From: Dolomedes plantarius
Lineage: Eukaryota > Arthropoda > Arachnida > Araneae > Dolomedidae
Direction of reading: 5' to 3'
Length of the DNA: 64,000 bases
Assembly: GCA_907164885.2 (NCBI GenBank)
Contig: OU015503.1
Coordinates: forward strand, 123,789,056 to 123,853,055
In this document: positions 60,078 through 64,000 of the stretch, in pieces
Layout of the letters: each line of letters begins with the position of its first letter
Numbering within the stretch: the stretch's first letter is position 1
Translations under genes and position numbers: made by a program
The notes under the pieces: generated by a model
The model's database searches: none
The model's input: only the letters and a program-made list of their open reading frames with translations
What the model was told of the DNA's origin: nothing

Positions 60078-60542
60078 CCCAAGTGTTACTGTTTTCGAGA
60101 TATGAGCCGTTGAATATGAAATTTTTTCAAAAAAAGTGGTAGCGGTTCTGGTATCTCGTCAAACTTCCCCTTCTAACTCTTTCCCCTTACATTTCTCAGA
60201 AAACTCGTGATAGAGAAAGTTGTAGAGCGAAAGATTTCCTTCAAAAATGTATAAAATTACGCTAATTTATCTTCACCAGGTAAATAGTTAGAGCGTTTTG
60301 AAGTTTTGGGGTACTTTTCAACATTTTGTTAGTAAAATGCTCGTCACTCAAGTTCCGTTTCCAAGGTCTGTAACTCTCTTAATCACTTTGCATTCTGTTT
60401 AATTACATACGCACAGTATTCACAACCCATATAAATAATAAATTATGTATACCTGTACGTATAATGTATATCTTATAATATACACAAGAAGACTTGTAGT
60501 ACAAAGGAGGAAGTAAGAAAACAAACAAAAATGTATAAAAGT

Positions 60543-62495
60543 GTCACTTTAGCTCAGATCATTTTGGAAAACTTATATATCACACCATATGAAAAAGAAT
60601 AAGTAGTTCAGTTACTTCAGACCTCAGTAGAAATTACTCCACAACACATTTCCACAAATACCTTCCTTGCCAGCATTCAGTGGAATTTGAGCAATGAATT
60701 GTCACGTCTCAAAGGTAAAGGGCCAACAGCAGCTTTGTGGGTCCAGTACTTTGAAATGGTGGTGTTGATGAAAAAATTCATTGCAGCACAGCACACTGGT
60801 AACTGGGAAGATCATATGACATGTGCCCAACTGATGACACCTTACTTCCATGCCAGCGGGCATTTTCATTATGCAAAGTGTACTCACGTATATGTACAAC
60901 ACATGCTGGGACTAACAACTCGCCACCTTCAACTTAAACAGGATTTTATAAATCGTGGACACTTCACTGTCAACAGAACTGGAACACCAATGGCTGGTGT
61001 GCGGTCTGACATGGCAATTGAGGTGACACTCATGTGTGACATGAAGAGTGAAGGAGAATTAACACGTGGGCGAGGCTTTAGCGATTCGGTGTTGGCGAAA
61101 TGGGTTGGGGGAGCACGCACAGCTACAGCAATATGTGGTTCACTTGAGATGTTTTGTGGCGTCCATACTGCAAGAGGAGAACAACATGTTGAGTTTCGAG
61201 CATCACGCATAACCAGAGATGATCTAGACAGAAGGAAGCTTGCTCAATGGTTGGCTGATCACCCGCCTTTTGCTGAACGTAATTGTTTGATGTCACTTTC
61301 AACGGGAGTAATTGGAACAAGTAACGTCAACTGCTACCAGGCCTTGAAAATTGGAACCCGCACAATGAGCACTTTTGTTGGAATGAATTTCTCAGAAGTG
61401 AAACAATCCAAGAAGGACTCAGTCGTTACTTTAGCTGCGATAAGCAATATGATCAAAGTTAATGATGAGGTAGTGGTGGTAGAGCCTCTGATGATATTTC
61501 AAAGAACTCTGATCACCAAGAAGAAAGAAGGGGATGTATAGGAGTTGCTAACGTATGAGTTAGCCCCATACCCTATGTCTCTATTCGCCGAGGGGATAAT
61601 GAGATAAATCAAAAAGTCAGCACTGTATAATGCTTTCCCAAAATGTAATCAAATGATCAATGTGAAGAACAGTTTCACGGTAATCGATGGCTTCCTGCTT
61701 CATAGAGTAAAGTGGAACACCAACACCACCTTCGCCTCCATCTGCGATCAATATGTATCGCACATAATCAACCATTACGGCAGCAGTTCAGCTGTGGTTT
61801 TTGATGGTTATGAAGACATGGACTCCACGGAAAGAGACGAACAACATCGGAGAGCATCAAGTAAAACATCAGTGGATATTGACTTCAATAAGAACATGGT
61901 GGCTACTGTTCACCAGGAAAACTTCCTTTCTAATGAAAGGAACAAAACCAAGCTCATTACTATGTTAGTTCAGGCCTTAGGTGCAAGAGATATACAGTCT
62001 ACTATAGCCAAAGGAGATGCTGACTGCAGTATTGTCAGGGGTGGGTGGCAAAACACCTCTCATTCAACTGTGGTGATAGTAGATGGGTAAGACCTGCTCG
62101 TCTTACTTGTGGCTCTCACCCCACGAGACACGAATGTGTTTTTTATGAAGACCGGACGGGGCAACACAGAAGACAGGCTCTACTCTTCACAACATCTTCA
62201 GGTCTTATCATTCAGTCAGTACATTCTCTTCATCCATAGTTTCTCAGGATGTGACACTACGTCAGCGATTTATGGTAAAAGCAAAGCAGCAATAGTACAA
62301 TGTTTCCAGCGGTATGCCAATGAAACAACAAACATCGCCAAAGTGTTTTATAACTCCAAATCTTCACCAGGAGACATTGCTGGAGCTGAGGAACGAATGT
62401 TCCTGCTCACGTACCAGGTCCCGCCAAATGAACATGATCTCAATCACCACAGGTACCTTTCATTTTTCTTTTCTCGTACTGACCCCATTAAGTAA
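60543..62495 (+). pseudogene. FEN/XPG-like nuclease-family protein of the long-TIR element
   Basis: A single frame of about 650 codons is interrupted only by stops at 60600, 61539, 61605 and 62088, with no frameshift. First half: GPTAALWVQYFEMVVLMKKF, TPYFHASGHFHYAKCTHVYV, GVHTARGEQHVEF. Second half, in the order seen in FEN1/XPG nucleases: AVVFDGYEDMDS (about 61795), GDADCSIV (about 62018), DLLVLLVAL (after the 62088 stop), then FSGCDTTSAIYGKSK (about 62241). The family is common, multi-copy and unnamed in animals. Nuclease activity is inferred from motifs. The C-terminus beyond HHRYLSFFF appears lost at about 62470. Confidence 0.8.
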
Positions 62496-62540
62496 ATTTA
62501 ATAATTTATATAATTCATTAATATTCAATAATACGTTATA

Positions 62541-62871
62541 CATTATCTGGCCAAAAGTATCCGGACACCCCCCCCCCCCCTAAGGAAGTGGATCTAGCAG
62601 GTGACGTAATTTGATGCGTAACCGAAAGCTATAAAAGTATTGGTAGTGGTTTGTCAGGTCATATTATTGGAGATAAAGTCCTACAGACCTTGGAGCTCCG
62701 ACAAGTTGAAATACCTGAACCTGAACCTGTCAGGTCATATTTATGCGTTTGTGAGACGATGAGTAAGTCAAAGGAGCTTAGTGACTTTGATCGTAGCATT
62801 ATAGTGGGATGCCACCTTTGTGGGAAATCAGTTCGTGAAAATTCGGACATTCTACAGAAGCTAAAATGATA
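62541..62871 (+). mobile_element. Tc1-like element 5' fragment
   Basis: Starts CATTATCTGGCCAAAAGTAT after TA at 62539-62540. Codes SKELSDFDRSIIVGCHLCGK and SVRENSDIL, a Tc1 N-terminal HTH, from ATG 62759. Similarity ends near 62871. A 76-bp stretch between copies of GTCAGGTCATATT (62653, 62729) interrupts the leader. The 3' end is missing. Confidence 0.82.
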
Positions 62872-63049
62872 GTGAAGACTGACTTGTTTGAAACATTTTC
62901 CGAAGTATCAGATTGACGGCTTTTAATATATAGCAGTTGATGAAAACAGTTGATGAAATCAGTTGATGAAATAAATTGTATATAATATATTTAATGTAAG
63001 TAACTGTTGTTTGAACCTACTTTTGATAACCATTTTTTGATTATATGAA

Positions 63050-63915
63050 CAACTTTTATACATTTTGGTTTGTTTCCTTACTTCCTCCTTTGTACTGCAA
63101 GTGTTCTTCTGTATATTAAGAGATACATTATGCGTACAGGTATACATAATTTATTATTTATATGGGTTATAAATATTATACGTATCTAATTAAACACCAT
63201 ACAAAGTGATTAAGGGAGTTACAGACCATGGAAACGAAATTTGAGTGACGAGCATTTCACAAGCAAAATGTTGAAAAGTACCCCTAAACTTCAAAACGCT
63301 CTAAGTATTTACCTGGTGAAAATAAATTAGCATAACTATATACATTTTTGAAGAAAATCTTTCGCTCTACAACTTTCTCTAACACGAGTTTTCTGAGAAA
63401 CGGAAGGGGAAAGAGTTAGAAGAGGAAGTTTGACGACATACCTGAATCTCTACCACTTTTTTTTAAAAATTTTCATATTCAATGGTTCATATCTTGAAAA
63501 CGGTAACACTTGGATAGAAATATAGACATACCATTTGGAAGGGAATTTTATAAGCTTTAGTTTTTGCATTTGACAATTTTCTGTGCGATGCTCCATTTCC
63601 GATATAAACGCCAAAAACTGAAAAAAGTGACCTTTGGACCCCCCCCCCCCCCCCCCCGGCGCCTGAAATCGAGGGGACTTTATTAGGCGTTGTTCAGGGG
63701 ACCAACTCCTACACATTCCTGAAAAAATCTCAACCCCTTCATTTAATGCATGATTCGCCGCCATTTTGAGCTAATTTGGCTGGACTATTATTATGAAAGA
63801 GTAGTTTTGAGCAATCAGTGCAAAGTGTAAACCTAATTAAATAATATATGTAATCAAAACCAATGGGGGGGGGGGGTTATAACCCCCATCAACCCCCCCC
63901 TTGCGTACGCCACTG
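63050..63915 (-). repeat. Right long terminal inverted repeat
   Basis: Inverse of the left repeat over about 770 shared bases. Carries long C/G runs at about 63640-63657 and 63866-63876 not present at the same length on the left. Confidence 0.88.
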
Positions 63916-63923
63916 GTATGGAC

Positions 63924-64000
63924 TGTAGTATTGAATTACTAAAACTTAGCATCTAAAACATCTTATGTACTTATTCAAATGTTTTAAATTTCTGCTATAT
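63924..64000. other. Flank of the long-TIR element; nothing recognised
   Basis: AT-rich sequence running to the window end. Confidence 0.5.

Larger units (their letters stand above)
58466..60545 (+). repeat. Left long terminal inverted repeat (LINE-interrupted)
   Basis: Shared with the right repeat in inverse orientation: GAACAACGCCTAATAAAGTC, TTTTTGGCGTTTATCTCG, CCAAGTGTTAC, AGAAAGTTGTAGAGCGAAAG, AGTACAAAGGAGGAAGTAAG. The LINE at 58775-60077 must be removed to see continuity. Confidence 0.88.
58466..63915 (+). mobile_element. Large element with 0.8-kb inverted repeats and an FEN/XPG-like protein
   Basis: Ends CAGTAGCGTACG and, reversed, CAGTGGCGTACG, with the exact 8-bp duplication GTATGGAC at 58458-58465 and 63916-63923. 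The left inverted repeat (58466-58774 plus about 60078-60545) pairs with the right one (about 63050-63915); the left is interrupted by a LINE and lacks about 100 bp near its outer end. Without the LINE it is about 4.1 kb. It encodes one long protein frame and no recognised DDE transposase. Confidence 0.88.

Overview
The window is AT-rich animal DNA, most likely from an arthropod and possibly an arachnid (the clade is inference from gene content and transposon mix). It holds one clear host gene, one probable host zinc-finger gene, and a dense, repeatedly nested set of mostly DNA transposons. No rRNA, tRNA gene or CRISPR array was seen.

Host genes. (1) A complete five-exon NUS1 / Nogo-B receptor gene lies on + at 15122-29808 (258 codons). 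All splice junctions are GT/AG and the phases join exactly. Its introns hold a Tigger-derived MITE, a 1.3-kb TIR element, a Tc1 element ending 63 bp before exon 3, an hAT MITE, a second Tigger MITE, a Helitron, an unclassified TIR element and a fold-back mariner. (2) A C2H2 zinc-finger protein with 14 complete fingers lies on - at 46123-44738, with decayed fingers beyond its stop. A MADF-domain pseudogene (about 47.75-48.74 kb) is probably transposon-derived.

Layout. 0-2.9 kb: complete but dead hAT with an 8-bp TSD. 3.0-6.3 kb: dinucleotide repeat and two Tigger elements, the second with mismatched ends. 6.3-11.2 kb: dispersed repeats and a Helitron. 11.2-13.7 kb: mariner with a Tc1 nested in it. 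15-30 kb: NUS1. 30-36.7 kb: TTAA MITE, SINE fragment, DD41D (rosa-like) elements, a nested hAT and a small hAT MITE. 36.9-41.4 kb: hAT holding a nearly intact DD37D element and a dispersed repeat. 41.5-43.9 kb: Tigger split by an hAT derivative with a BED-finger remnant. 44.6-46.2 kb: zinc-finger gene. 46.5-48.7 kb: mariner, then the MADF pseudogene split by an hAT. 50.1-53.2 kb: Harbinger-like element enclosing a second inverted-repeat unit that encodes a DFSENY/GHGKG-type protein. 53.4-55.3 kb: tRNA-derived SINE and a second copy of that protein. 57.0-58.2 kb: Tigger. 58.47-63.92 kb: a 5.45-kb element with an exact 8-bp TSD and very long inverted repeats.

The last element is the best candidate for something poorly described. 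One uninterrupted frame of about 650 codons (four nonsense codons, no frameshift) encodes a widespread unnamed protein family whose second half carries motifs resembling FEN1/XPG-type nucleases. No DDE transposase was recognised in it. A Jockey-like LINE has landed in its left repeat with a 12-bp TSD.

Almost every transposon protein here is broken. The nesting gives a relative order of insertions that can be read directly.
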